Positions 26,471-36,069 are shown, counted from the stretch's first letter. The stretch is 64,000 bases of DNA from Saprospiraceae bacterium (GCA_020627705.1 JAHDGJ010000006.1:1-64000); one strand, 5' to 3'. A program made the numbers and translations. The notes: generated from the sequence alone by a model not told the origin.

Positions 26471-27137
26471 ATGAAATTATTCTTAACGCTTCTCTCTTAC
26501 TCAAATTGTTTAAAGGATAACGTTCTACAAAATCCACTACCCATGCTGGATTTGCCCTGCTGTAGTTTCGGAGCATCCAACCAATGGCTTTGTTGATAAA
26601 GAACTCTTTGCTGCCAAGATTAGGAGTAATTATTTCTTCTAGTAATTCGGGATTAATTTTGTCTTTATAATGCAATTGAAAAATAATGGCACAACGCCGA
26701 AGCCAAATGTTTTTACCTCTATTCCACTTTTGTGTATAGGGCTTAATCTGTCCTGGAAATTTTTTGAAGTAGCTCGCCATTAACTTAGGTGAAATGTAAT
26801 CGATAGTGTCCCACCACGAATGGTGTGTCGCCATGTGTTCAAACAACTGTATTTCATTTTTGTCAAAGTTGCGGGCATACTTAAATGCTAATTCTTGTGC
26901 GAGATAATGAAATTCTCGTTGTGGTTGATTCCACATATCTCGGACTAGAAGGTGAAGTTCACTTTTTGGGGGTAAAAATTCTTTTCTAAGAATTTCTTTT
27001 TGGGCCTCTCTTCGAACCGGAGAAGTCATACCAAAAAAATCAAACTGATTTCTTAAATAGGCTGATTGGGCTTTCGCTCTCTTTGGATCACCAATGGCAC
27101 TAAACACCTCATAAATCTCTTTAGTATAGGGAAGCAT
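26469..27137 (-). CDS. DNA alkylation repair protein (AlkD-like HEAT repeats)
   Basis: The protein has 222 residues and is all helical. It carries AlkD family signatures: RNQFDFFGMTSPVRRE, WNQPQREFHYLAQELA, WWDTIDYISPKL, WLRRCAIIFQLHYK and FINKAIGWMLRNYSRANPAWV. The family excises cationic alkylated bases using HEAT repeats in place of base flipping. It is cytoplasmic. It lies 17 bp downstream of the homogentisate dioxygenase gene and may be co-transcribed with it, though no functional link is obvious. Confidence 0.93.
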   Translation of the reverse strand: MLPYTKEIYEVFSAIGDPKRAKAQSAYLRNQFDFFGMTSPVRREAQKEILRKEFLPPKSELHLLVRDMWNQPQREFHYLAQELAFKYARNFDKNEIQLFEHMATHHSWWDTIDYISPKLMASYFKKFPGQIKPYTQKWNRGKNIWLRRCAIIFQLHYKDKINPELLEEIITPNLGSKEFFINKAIGWMLRNYSRANPAWVVDFVERYPLNNLSKREALRIIS

Positions 27138-27154
27138 GATGGCTGAATTTTGAT

Positions 27155-28345
27155 TTAATGAACATTGGCAAAACCTTGTCCTTTTCCATGATCGCCTAAC
27201 CAGCTCAAGTAGTAATCGGAATCTTCAATGTCCACGGCATGCTCAGTTAAAAGCAATGGTCGAAAGGTATCCACCATTACTGCTAATTCACCAGTTTCTT
27301 TTTTCCCAATGCTTTTCTCAACGGTCCCAGGATGTGGGCCATGTGGTATGCCTCCAGGGTGTAAAGTAATCATTCCTTTTTCTACAGAGGCTCGGCTCAT
27401 AAAATCACCATCAACATAATACAAGACTTCGTCACTGTCTATGTTGCTGTGGTTATATGGTGCTGGAATGGATTGCGGATGATAGTCATACATACGAGGA
27501 CAAAATGAACAAATGACAAAACCCTTGGTCGCAAAAGTTTGATGAACAGGTGGTGGTTGATGTACTCTTCCAGTAATGGGTTCAAAGTTGTGTATGGAGA
27601 AGGCATAAGGGTACACGTATCCGTCCCAACCCACCACATCAAAAGGATGGGATAAATAGAAATAGGGATATACCTGATCCTGTTTTTTAATCTTTAAAAG
27701 GAATTCGCCTTTTTCATCATGTGTTTCTAAAGTAGAGGGTTTGCGAATGTCCCTTTCACAAAAAGGGGAGTGTTCCATCAACTGACCAAAGCCATTTCGA
27801 TATCTTTTGGGCGTGGTTATTGGACTAGTCGATTCGACAATCAAGAGCCTATTGTCTTCCGAGTCGAAATGCATTTGAAAAATGGTTCCTCTTGGGATAA
27901 CTAGATAATCGCCATATTCAAAAGGTATATTTCCATACATAGTTTTAAGCGTTCCAGATCCAACATGTACAAAAATACATTCGTCGGCATCTGCATTTTT
28001 GTAGAAGTAATCTGTCATGCTATTTTTTGGCGCAGCCAATGTTATTTTGCAATCCGCATTCATCAGCACAGTCTTTCTGCTGTCGAGAAAATCATCTTGC
28101 GGAGCGATTTTAAAACCCTTAAGACTGCGGTGCTTGAGTTGTTTGTCATGTATCGTTTTTGGCGCTACATCGATGGGATCTCCGACTTGTACAATTTGGG
28201 TGGGCGGATTAGCGTGATAAAGAAGAGAATAGAGATCACTAAACCCTTCGGTAGAAAAAAGTTGCTCATTGTAAAGCTCCCCGTTTTCTTTTCTAAATTG
28301 GGTATGTCTTTTTGCCGGAATTTTTCCTAAGGAATGATAATGCAT
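27155..28345 (-). CDS. hmgA: Homogentisate 1,2-dioxygenase
   Basis: The protein has 396 residues, the length of the short bacterial form. It is a double cupin; the C-terminal one carries the iron-site stretch FVICSFCPRMYDYHPQ, NIDSDEVLYYVDGDFMSR and LHPGGIPHGPHPGTVE. The enzyme opens the ring of homogentisate to maleylacetoacetate in tyrosine and phenylalanine degradation. No other gene of that pathway is in the window. A MarR-type gene ends 2 bp upstream, so the two form an operon and the MarR protein is a likely regulator. Confidence 0.93.
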   Translation of the reverse strand: MHYHSLGKIPAKRHTQFRKENGELYNEQLFSTEGFSDLYSLLYHANPPTQIVQVGDPIDVAPKTIHDKQLKHRSLKGFKIAPQDDFLDSRKTVLMNADCKITLAAPKNSMTDYFYKNADADECIFVHVGSGTLKTMYGNIPFEYGDYLVIPRGTIFQMHFDSEDNRLLIVESTSPITTPKRYRNGFGQLMEHSPFCERDIRKPSTLETHDEKGEFLLKIKKQDQVYPYFYLSHPFDVVGWDGYVYPYAFSIHNFEPITGRVHQPPPVHQTFATKGFVICSFCPRMYDYHPQSIPAPYNHSNIDSDEVLYYVDGDFMSRASVEKGMITLHPGGIPHGPHPGTVEKSIGKKETGELAVMVDTFRPLLLTEHAVDIEDSDYYLSWLGDHGKGQGFANVH

Positions 28346-28347
28346 TA

Positions 28348-28785
28348 TTAAAACTTTTCGAGATTAGTGTTGATGGTTTGAAGTGTTTCTTTAAATGATT
28401 TAAGCGTTTTGGCATTTAGCCCCTCATAGCATGAGCTTCTGAACGCGGTATTAAGTGGTCTTATTTTGTTAGTCACTTTCTCTCCCTTTGGTGAAAGTGA
28501 AATCAAAAATTTTCTTCGGTCCGATGGATCTGGATTTCGTTCGGCCAATTCTTTTTTCACCAACAAATCAATGATCCTAGTTATTGTCGGGGCATCTTTT
28601 GAGGTTTTTGTGCTAATCTCTAATTGTGAAAGTATGCCATTAAGAGATAATTGATCAAGTACTATCCATTGATCTACGGTCACATCGACCTTAAGACTTG
28701 TTAGTTTTTTAGCAAAAGCTTTTTTCATGCTTTTTGCAGTTTCTTCTAACAAATACCCTTCAAGGATTGGTTTGGTTACTGGCAA
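28348..28785 (-). CDS. MarR-family transcriptional regulator
   Basis: The protein has 145 residues. A winged helix is seen at DQWIVLDQLSLNGILSQLEISTKTSKDAPTITRIIDLLVKK in outline, with the conserved wing DRRKFLISLSPKG. The start is a TTG at 28785 that overlaps a TAnnTTTG-like box (28790-28783); the alternative ATG at 28728 would cut into helix 1. Family members bind phenolic ligands, which fits its position 2 bp upstream of hmgA. The regulatory link is inferred from context. Confidence 0.88.
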   Translation of the reverse strand: MPVTKPILEGYLLEETAKSMKKAFAKKLTSLKVDVTVDQWIVLDQLSLNGILSQLEISTKTSKDAPTITRIIDLLVKKELAERNPDPSDRRKFLISLSPKGEKVTNKIRPLNTAFRSSCYEGLNAKTLKSFKETLQTINTNLEKF

Positions 28786-28864
28786 AATTATTTAGTTGTT
28801 GTACGAAACATTAGTAAGATAAGTAAATTTTTCATTTTTTATCCTTTATCTCGTCCTAACTCCT

Positions 28865-29869
28865 CTATTTACCGTAAAGCATGGTCTTTAATTTTGACCC
28901 TTTTAGTTCACTTAGCTTGTAGGCATTTTTAAACTTACTTGCCACGGACTCTATATCTGACTTCAAGGCTTGATACTCTTTTGGTAAATTTTCAGTGCAC
29001 AAAGATTGGGCTTCGTACCGCAAAATGATGTCTCGGAATTTTTGATATTGACTTTCGGACTCAATGATAAACTCTTCATAGCGCTCTAAGAAATAGGTAA
29101 TGCGATTGATCGAAAAATCAATGTCTACATCGTCTTTCAAAGATTCTTTGCCGTAAGACGCATGAGGATTTATTGTATTGATTCTGGCTTCAAAATATTC
29201 GTCCAGTTTGTATTGCAATTCTTCCCACCCATCATTTTTTCGGCACTCCTTTATATCTTGGTCAAAGTCCACAGTGGATACTATTTGCGAAAAGAGTTTC
29301 TCGCATTCCAACAGTAATGCACTACACGAATTCTTCATGACTTCAGTTTCGTGGTATATCAATTTGAGGTCTGAATGCAATTGAATGGTCATATCCAATA
29401 TGCAGCTAACCCTTGATATGGTTTCTGTTCTTTCCTTGGTTGAAGAATTTCCAAAAAGCGACGAAATCAAAGTGTAGCCTAAGGAGATGAATGGGTTGTG
29501 TTCTAGTGATTGAGGGAGATCAACAGATTTTTTGGATTTTATACTGTTTTTTATGTTTTCTAAGTTTGCGTTAAATTCTGCATAAGAGAGTGGATTTGAT
29601 ATGGTTTCAATTTCTTGAGTCATTGATTGGGAAGCATAGTGGTGGTCCAGATCCAAAAGTTTTTCGTAAAGGGTCTTTACTATATCGATGCCGTCCTGAT
29701 ATCTTCCTCTTCTAATTTCGATAAGATCCTGTTGGTCTTTAAGATAGTTTTGAAAGAAATTTTCAATTCTTTCGGATGTGATTTTATCTATCTGACCTTC
29801 CTCAGAAGTGCTGCCAAAGGCTAGGATAACTAGAATTGAAATTCCGAAGAAAAATGAGTTTTTGTTCAT
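28865..29869 (-). CDS. Secreted helical protein of unknown function
   Basis: The protein has 334 residues. The signal-peptide-like start (FFFGISILVILAFGSTS) is followed by an almost entirely charged helical chain with coiled-coil character. Cysteines are scattered (CILDM, CSALLLECEK, CRKND, CTENL). No family is recognised. It is flanked by gaps of about 80 and 130 bp and appears to be transcribed alone. A periplasmic location is likely from the leader. Confidence 0.7.
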   Translation of the reverse strand: MNKNSFFFGISILVILAFGSTSEEGQIDKITSERIENFFQNYLKDQQDLIEIRRGRYQDGIDIVKTLYEKLLDLDHHYASQSMTQEIETISNPLSYAEFNANLENIKNSIKSKKSVDLPQSLEHNPFISLGYTLISSLFGNSSTKERTETISRVSCILDMTIQLHSDLKLIYHETEVMKNSCSALLLECEKLFSQIVSTVDFDQDIKECRKNDGWEELQYKLDEYFEARINTINPHASYGKESLKDDVDIDFSINRITYFLERYEEFIIESESQYQKFRDIILRYEAQSLCTENLPKEYQALKSDIESVASKFKNAYKLSELKGSKLKTMLYGK

Positions 29870-30000
29870 AGCTATGATCTATGTATTTGAATATCGATGC
29901 AGTACAATCATATATACAAGAAGGAGCAAAAATGTAATACTAGAGTCTTTTGGATTGCCTTGTTAATTCAACTGCCTATTAGTGTCTAGATGCCCTTTGA

Positions 30001-30564
30001 TTAGACATGTATAATGCCTTCATGTGGATCGCCAATTTGACGTGCTTTATTTTGATCTACGCGCTGGGCAGTGATACACGCCAATAAGGCATCAACTTGA
30101 TGCCAATTCGATATTTTTTCGCTTTGAATTGATACCGCTAGTTGCGAAAGGAATCCGGGAATGGCCGATGAATCCTTTTTGAGATAGTATTCTTGGATCC
30201 CTAGATGATGTACCAGTGCTTTAGGGTAGCCTTCAAGTACAAGTATTTCTCTTTGATGGAGCTGATCTTTTAATTTCATTGCTCGTGCGGTTAAGCCTCC
30301 TAAAAACATTGGGGACATGGCAGAAAGCATTCGATCACAGGCACGATAAAAGTAGTCCGTAGATTTGTCAAAATACGCTCTGGGAAGAGAGAGGGGGGCG
30401 TCGATAACAATGATTTTGGGCTTTAGAGTTTCTAAGGTTTTTAAGATAAAAAGATCTGCATCCTCTTTTTTTACAGATTGATACACTTTGTATTGCCCTT
30501 TAGACAATGTGCATATGGCTGTAGTTCCTGCCATCTTGGAGCCATAATCAATCCCTACTAACAC
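30001..30564 (-). CDS. DUF429 (RNase H-fold) protein
   Basis: The protein has 187 residues. It opens with LVGIDYGSKMAGTTAIC, an RNase H-like first strand with the acidic Asp5, and later has IVIDAPLSLP and WHQVDALLACITAQR, matching DUF429 proteins. Nuclease activity is suggested by the fold but unproven. The start is GTG; the TAG stop of the upstream cupin gene shares one base with it (TAGTG), so translation is coupled. It is the third gene of a tight S9 peptidase-cupin-DUF429 operon. Confidence 0.82.
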   Translation of the reverse strand: MLVGIDYGSKMAGTTAICTLSKGQYKVYQSVKKEDADLFILKTLETLKPKIIVIDAPLSLPRAYFDKSTDYFYRACDRMLSAMSPMFLGGLTARAMKLKDQLHQREILVLEGYPKALVHHLGIQEYYLKKDSSAIPGFLSQLAVSIQSEKISNWHQVDALLACITAQRVDQNKARQIGDPHEGIIHV

Positions 30565-30926
30565 TAAATTTTTGGAAGACTTTGCTTAGTTAGATCATTT
30601 ATAATATTCCCAGTGTTTAATGTTGAGGAAGGTTCGAAAAGTAAAATTTCGGTTTCTTCTATTGCACGGGGACGATGAGATACGCCTTTGGGAACAATTA
30701 AAAATTCGCCCGGTAGGATTTCTTTGGTCTCACTATTTTCAAAATCCATGAACAACTTTCCGGAAATCACCAAAAACAATTCATCCTCATTTTCGTGATG
30801 ATGAAAAATAAAATCACCTTTGACTTTCGCAAGCTTGACCAATTGTCCATTTAGCGCTCCTGCAATTTGAGGGCTCCAATGCTCCCCTATGGATTTAAAT
30901 TTTTCTTTAATATTAATTACTTCCAT
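30564..30926 (-). CDS. Single-domain cupin protein
   Basis: The protein has 120 residues. The metal-binding cupin motif 1 is FIFHHHENEDELFLVISG, with three His and a Glu, and motif 2 is LIVPKGVSHRPRA. Small cupins of this kind bind metal and act as isomerases, dioxygenases or sensors; the substrate is unknown. Its ATG lies inside the 3' end of the S9 peptidase gene (14-bp overlap). Its stop shares a base with the DUF429 start. Confidence 0.9.
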   Translation of the reverse strand: MEVINIKEKFKSIGEHWSPQIAGALNGQLVKLAKVKGDFIFHHHENEDELFLVISGKLFMDFENSETKEILPGEFLIVPKGVSHRPRAIEETEILLFEPSSTLNTGNIINDLTKQSLPKI

Positions 30927-33732
30927 CTTCTTCTATCAGTTCTAGACCTTGGTTAATTCCTTTGTCCATGGCACTTACACCTTCGTCCATCCACTTAGGC
31001 ATAGGCTTATCCATTAGATAATGGTCGAAAAATTGGGCCATTCTCGTTTGGAAGTCCACTCTGTTTTGCCGTTTAACGGGCCAATGTGGTTCGTCATTGT
31101 AATTGAGTAACCAAGCCGGTTTGCCCAATCGACGAAGCGCAACAAAATATTCGATGCCCTGATACCAAGGAACTGCCCCATCTTTATCGTTGTGAAGGAT
31201 CAGTACTGGTGTGTTTACCTTGTCTGTGTTAAAAATTGGACTATTTTCTACATATACTTCGGGATTTTCCCAAAGGGTGGCTCCTAATCGGCTTTGTGTT
31301 TTTTCGTATTGAAACATTCTACTCATTCCCGATCTCCATCTAATGCCACCATATGCCGAAATCATATTGACCACTGGTGCCCCTGATTCGGCACATTTAA
31401 AAATATCTGTTTTTGTGAGTAAATGGGCTACCTGATAACCTCCCCAACTATGGCCTTGTACCCCAATTTTGTCCTTATCAATAAATCCTTCTTTTAATAA
31501 AGCTTCAATTCCCGAGATGACTGCATCATAACAGCTATTTCCTGGGTAACCATTGGTGTATAATACATCTGGATTGAATATGACATATCCTTTGTTTGCA
31601 TAAAATGAATAACTGATTGTTGATCTTCCTGCAAACGGAGGCCGATGTGCGTGTAATCGATCCGAGCTTTTTTCATAGAAGTTTACAATTAATGGGTATT
31701 TTTTGGAAGGATCAAAGTTGTCCGGTTTGACCACCATACCTTGGAGTTGATTGCCTTCAAACGAAGTCCAATCAAATAATTCTATGTTGCCCCAATTGTA
31801 TTCTTTTTGCTGGGGATTGGCCTCAGTAATTTTTTCATTTGATCTAAAAGAATCAGTAGTTATGTGAAGGTCAGGATAATCAATAAAACTTTCTTTAGTA
31901 AATAATACATTGTTTGATCTTCTTCCTTTTTGTGGTCTGAATCCATAACGTAATGGGCCATGCGTCCAGGATTCTAATCTTTCTTCAGTTAGGTTTAAAA
32001 AAGAATAGCCACTGGATTTATCCTTCTCATTGAAAGCATACAAAAACAAGGGCTTTTTGGAGTAAACAAATTTTTCGTCTCCATCCAATTTTAAGTATCT
32101 ATAACGGCTGTTATTTTCTCTTCCTTTCGTAAGTCTTTTTCCCTTTTTTTCTTTTTTGGGGTTAAAACTCCAAATGTCATAACCATCATATAGCAAGACC
32201 CTGTCGTCGTTTTCGGTCCAACCTAGAAGTCCATCTGCTCTCGGCAACATCGGTCTGTCGTTTGTCTCATCAAAAAAGTTACCTAGTTTGCGATCTGTCA
32301 GAATTCGAAGTTTTTCTTTTTTTACATCGTAGGCTACCCAACAAGTATCTCTTCTGGTATACCAATAGACATATTTTCCTTTCGGAGAAAGTCTTGGATT
32401 GCCATCAATGTTGGAAGCAATCAATTTGCTTTCTCCTTTTTTAGTATCTATTAGATATACGTCGTTGTTGGCATAGCCCAACCAAGATATGTTTTGAAGA
32501 TATTTTGAATTGTCAAGGCCCACAACCTGTTCTGCTGCTTCATAGGCATCCCATCTTATGTTTGGAATTTCTGGAGAAGCTAGAGGTACAAATTTATTTT
32601 GATCGATATGCCAGATAACATCGAAGCCTTCTTTCTTCATGTCATTGAGCATAACCTCTTGTTGGGTATGCAGTCTGCCGTCTTTATAGTTCCAAACTTC
32701 TACTTGTACAATTTCTTCTTCTATCAAGGAAGTATCTTGTACTACGGCTGGAGCTTTGATGTCAAAGATGAGTTTGTCTCCTTTTTCTGTAAAGCGCGGT
32801 GTTTTATCATTAGAAAGACTCCAGGATTGTGGTAAAAATGAGGCATTGGCATCCGCAATTTTTTTGCACTTTCTTCCATTTTTCCAATAAAACATTTCAT
32901 ATGGCCTCACCTGAGCTTCGGTAGTGTCTTTGTCAGCAATAAACACCAATTGATCACCTCTGTCTGCGAATGCGAGTTGGCTGTATTTGCCTCGATGTGC
33001 ATAAATGTCTTTCCATTTTTTTTGATTAAAGTCATAAACCGAAACGGCGTCCTCATTTTTTTTCGCTCCGGTTGAAATGGCAGCGATGCCAGGGCCTCTT
33101 TTGGCCAATGTATAGGTCGTGACGAAAGCTAGGGTATCTTCACTATTGGTATTTAAATCACGGATTACTAATCTTGAACCATTTTTTTTGGATTCTTTTT
33201 TCTCTAGTTTTTTCTTCTTTTTTTCGGTTTGTGTTGAATCTTGTTTTGTTTCGGAAGGTTTTACTTTTTTCTTATCAGCTAAATGATACGCCAAGTGAGA
33301 GTCCCAATATTCGCCAATTTTAAATGACTTAATGTTTGGTATTTTTTGAATAGTTTTCGTTTTGAAATCATAAATGGCCAAAGTGTCTTTTGGAAAATCT
33401 TTCTTTTTTACTTTTTTTCTCTTCAGGGCCCGTATTGAATCTTTCTGAGGTTTGATTTGAAAGACTAACATTGAGTTGGAAGCCGCAAATCGAGCAGAAG
33501 TACCTCTTGGAAAAGTATATGTTTTTTTGTCTTTGACACTGTAAAGGTTTAAGTCTTGATCTTCATTTTCAGGACCCAGTTGGTAGCTAACCCATTGGCC
33601 ATCTTGGGAAATTTGCGAGCGAGATATTCTATTCCAAGTATCGTACACCGATTCGTCCATTGTTTTGCCTTGCGCAAAACTATTAGACACTAAAAAGAAC
33701 AGAAACAAAGTGCTTATAATTCTTGTTTTCAT
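30913..33732 (-). CDS. Secreted prolyl-oligopeptidase-family (S9) peptidase
   Basis: The protein has 939 residues from the ATG at 33732, which starts a clear signal peptide (MKTRIISTLFLFFLVSNSFAQ); an ATG six codons upstream is less suitable. An N-terminal beta-propeller contains a Lys-rich insertion (about 180-200). The C-terminal alpha/beta hydrolase has the nucleophile Ser762 in GHSWGGYQ, the Asp in LHNDKDGAVPW and the His in NDEPHWPVK. It is probably periplasmic and cleaves peptides. Its 3' end overlaps the cupin gene by 14 bp. Confidence 0.93.
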   Translation of the reverse strand: MKTRIISTLFLFFLVSNSFAQGKTMDESVYDTWNRISRSQISQDGQWVSYQLGPENEDQDLNLYSVKDKKTYTFPRGTSARFAASNSMLVFQIKPQKDSIRALKRKKVKKKDFPKDTLAIYDFKTKTIQKIPNIKSFKIGEYWDSHLAYHLADKKKVKPSETKQDSTQTEKKKKKLEKKESKKNGSRLVIRDLNTNSEDTLAFVTTYTLAKRGPGIAAISTGAKKNEDAVSVYDFNQKKWKDIYAHRGKYSQLAFADRGDQLVFIADKDTTEAQVRPYEMFYWKNGRKCKKIADANASFLPQSWSLSNDKTPRFTEKGDKLIFDIKAPAVVQDTSLIEEEIVQVEVWNYKDGRLHTQQEVMLNDMKKEGFDVIWHIDQNKFVPLASPEIPNIRWDAYEAAEQVVGLDNSKYLQNISWLGYANNDVYLIDTKKGESKLIASNIDGNPRLSPKGKYVYWYTRRDTCWVAYDVKKEKLRILTDRKLGNFFDETNDRPMLPRADGLLGWTENDDRVLLYDGYDIWSFNPKKEKKGKRLTKGRENNSRYRYLKLDGDEKFVYSKKPLFLYAFNEKDKSSGYSFLNLTEERLESWTHGPLRYGFRPQKGRRSNNVLFTKESFIDYPDLHITTDSFRSNEKITEANPQQKEYNWGNIELFDWTSFEGNQLQGMVVKPDNFDPSKKYPLIVNFYEKSSDRLHAHRPPFAGRSTISYSFYANKGYVIFNPDVLYTNGYPGNSCYDAVISGIEALLKEGFIDKDKIGVQGHSWGGYQVAHLLTKTDIFKCAESGAPVVNMISAYGGIRWRSGMSRMFQYEKTQSRLGATLWENPEVYVENSPIFNTDKVNTPVLILHNDKDGAVPWYQGIEYFVALRRLGKPAWLLNYNDEPHWPVKRQNRVDFQTRMAQFFDHYLMDKPMPKWMDEGVSAMDKGINQGLELIEEDGSN

Positions 33733-33810
33733 ATTGGGAAGGGTTGGCATTTACTGTTATTCGTAACAATTATATAACTCTTAGCGGAATAAGTTGTTTT
33801 TTGGGAAGCA

Positions 33811-33838
33811 TTGATTTTGTGCAACAACATTACTTTTG
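33811..33838 (+). promoter_or_regulatory. Bacteroidota-type promoter for mgsA/uvrC
   Basis: TTG at 33811, 17 bp of spacer, then TACTTTTG (33831-33838), matching TAnnTTTG. It ends 22 bp before the mgsA ATG, giving a leader of about 15 nt. Confidence 0.55.
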
Positions 33839-33860
33839 AAGAATAAAGACCTAAATATTT

Positions 33861-34247
33861 ATGATAAATATTGCATTGATAGCGCATGATGGAAAGAAGT
33901 CAGATATGGTTTCGTTTATATTGAACCATAAGGATTTGCTTAGTGGAATGAAAATTTATGCTACAGGCACCACTGGATCAAAAATAGAGACGGAAGGGTT
34001 TGAGGTGGAGAAATTACTTAGTGGTCCATTAGGAGGTGATGCGCAAATTGCCGCAATGCTTGCTGTTCAAAAATTGGATTTGGTGATTTTCTTTCGGGAT
34101 CCGATGGACAAACATCCACATGAGCCTGATGTCCAAATGTTGATGAGGCTATGCGATGTACATAATGTGCCCTTAGCAACGAATCCAAAGGCCGCCTATT
34201 ATCTTTTGAAAGGCGTCAAGGCGCATATTCAAAATCATGAAAAATAG
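33861..34247 (+). CDS. mgsA: Methylglyoxal synthase
   Basis: The protein has 128 residues. The signatures are IALIAHDGKKSDM, ATGTTG, SGPLGGDAQIAAM and FFRDPMDKHPHEPDV; the Asp in GGDAQ is the catalytic base of the family. It converts dihydroxyacetone phosphate to methylglyoxal and phosphate, a bypass that relieves phosphosugar stress. It is cytoplasmic. uvrC starts 7 bp downstream, so the two are probably one transcript; pairing with a repair gene may be incidental or relate to DNA damage by methylglyoxal. Confidence 0.95.
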   Translation: MINIALIAHDGKKSDMVSFILNHKDLLSGMKIYATGTTGSKIETEGFEVEKLLSGPLGGDAQIAAMLAVQKLDLVIFFRDPMDKHPHEPDVQMLMRLCDVHNVPLATNPKAAYYLLKGVKAHIQNHEK

Positions 34248-34254
34248 TTCTTAA

Positions 34255-36069
34255 TTGACGACGGAAGATTACAAAAAATTATTGCCTTCACTTCCTAGTG
34301 ACCCTGGGGTTTATCAATATGTCGATGACAAAGGAACTGTGATCTATGTCGGAAAGGCAAAGAATCTAAAGAAAAGAATTGCTTCTTACTTTGGCGAAAA
34401 GAAGCACATGGCGCACAAGACCAAGGTAATGATTAAGAATGCACAAAGCCTCACCTATACTTTGGTCGAAACAGAACAGGATGCATTGCTACTAGAAAAC
34501 ACCTTGATTAAAAAACTTCAACCGCGGTACAATGTCTTACTCAAAGACGGGAAGTCATATACTTATCTAGTAATTACCAATGAACGTTTTCCTAGAGTGT
34601 TTTTTACCCGTAAGGTTTTTAAAAACGGATCCACGTATTTTGGGCCGTACACTTCTAAATTTAGGATTAACATTCTTTACGATCTTATAAAAAAGTTGTT
34701 TAAAATAAGAACGTGTAAATATGTTTTGAGCGAACGAAATATAGAAAAAGGTAAGTTTAAATTATGTCTAGAGTACCATATAGGAAATTGTAAAGGGCCT
34801 TGTGTTGGGTTGGAGAACGAAGAAGAATACAATCAAAAAATATCTCAGATCAAGAATATTCTTCGAGGGAACTTTAAAATGGTCAAGGATTTTTTATTTG
34901 CTCAAATTCAACATCATGCCGAGCTGTTGGAATACGAACAAGCCGAAATATTGAAACAAAAGCTTGTAGCTTTTGAGGATTATCAAGCCAAGTCAACAGT
35001 GGTCAGCGCAAGTGTAAAAGATGTCGATGTGTTTTGTATCAAGGTGGAAGAAAACAAAGCCTATGTAAATTATCTAAAGGTTATTAACGGTGCGCTAATG
35101 AATACAGCAGAGGTGGAATTGGAAAAAAACTTAAATACTGATGAGGCTTCTCTTCTGGGTTTTGCAGTGCAGAATTTTAGGGAGAGATATAATTCTATTG
35201 CTCCAGAAATAGTGGTGCCTTTCAATATTGAGTTTGCAGATGAGAATGTAACCCAAACAATTCCTCAACGTGGAGACAAAAAGAAACTCTTGGACTTGGC
35301 AGAAAAGAATCTGACCTATGCCGTGCTGCAAATTAAGAAACAAGCGATCAACAGGAAGAACAAGCAAAGCCCTGCGGAGAGAATCTTAAAAACGATGCAG
35401 AGCGATTTGAATATGGATGAAATTCCATTCCATATCGAGTGCTTTGACAACTCTAACATCCAGGGCACAAATCCAACAGCGAGTTGTGTTGTTTTTAGAA
35501 ATGCCAAACCTTACAAAAAAGATTATCGACATTTTAAGATAAAAACGGTCATTGGCCCTAATGATTTTGCTTCAATGGAAGAGGTGGTGTTTAGAAGATA
35601 TAGAAGATTGTTGGATGAAAACATACCCTTACCACAGTTGGTCGTCATAGATGGTGGCAAAGGGCAATTGTCCTCGGCAATGAAAAGCATCACTAAGCTT
35701 GGTTTAGAAAATAAAATTACAGTGATCGGTATTGCTAAAAAATTGGAAGAGATCTACTTTGCCAATGATCCTGTACCACTATACATCAACAAGAAATCAG
35801 AGTCATTAAAAGTAATTCAGCAAATTCGTAATGAGGCGCACAGGTTTGCATTGACATTGCACCGAAATTTAAGGTCTAAGAATTTTATTAAAACAGAATT
35901 AACTGAGATCCCAGGTATCGGGGAAGCTACCGCTCAAAAGTTATTGACGCACTTTGGTTCTGTCAAAATGTTAAAAGAAGCAAATCGAGTACTGGTAGTG
36001 CAATTAATTGGCAAGGCCAATGCGGCCAAAGTTTTTGACTACTTTCAACTAAATCAAGAAGAGGAATAA
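34255..36069 (+). CDS. uvrC: Excinuclease ABC subunit C
   Basis: The protein has 604 residues. The order is GIY-YIG nuclease (PGVYQYVDDKGTVIYVGKAKNLKKR, residues 15-40), a Cys-containing linker (CLEYHIGNCKGPC), the UvrB-binding UVR segment (LLEYEQAEILKQKLVAFEDY), the RNase H-like second nuclease (ECFDNSNIQGTNPTAS, VVIDGGKGQLSSA) and the C-terminal HhH (EIPGIGEATAQKLLTHFGS). It makes both incisions in nucleotide excision repair. The start must be the TTG at 34255, since the codon just before it is an in-frame TAA and the next ATG falls inside the nuclease. Confidence 0.95.
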   Translation: MTTEDYKKLLPSLPSDPGVYQYVDDKGTVIYVGKAKNLKKRIASYFGEKKHMAHKTKVMIKNAQSLTYTLVETEQDALLLENTLIKKLQPRYNVLLKDGKSYTYLVITNERFPRVFFTRKVFKNGSTYFGPYTSKFRINILYDLIKKLFKIRTCKYVLSERNIEKGKFKLCLEYHIGNCKGPCVGLENEEEYNQKISQIKNILRGNFKMVKDFLFAQIQHHAELLEYEQAEILKQKLVAFEDYQAKSTVVSASVKDVDVFCIKVEENKAYVNYLKVINGALMNTAEVELEKNLNTDEASLLGFAVQNFRERYNSIAPEIVVPFNIEFADENVTQTIPQRGDKKKLLDLAEKNLTYAVLQIKKQAINRKNKQSPAERILKTMQSDLNMDEIPFHIECFDNSNIQGTNPTASCVVFRNAKPYKKDYRHFKIKTVIGPNDFASMEEVVFRRYRRLLDENIPLPQLVVIDGGKGQLSSAMKSITKLGLENKITVIGIAKKLEEIYFANDPVPLYINKKSESLKVIQQIRNEAHRFALTLHRNLRSKNFIKTELTEIPGIGEATAQKLLTHFGSVKMLKEANRVLVVQLIGKANAAKVFDYFQLNQEEE

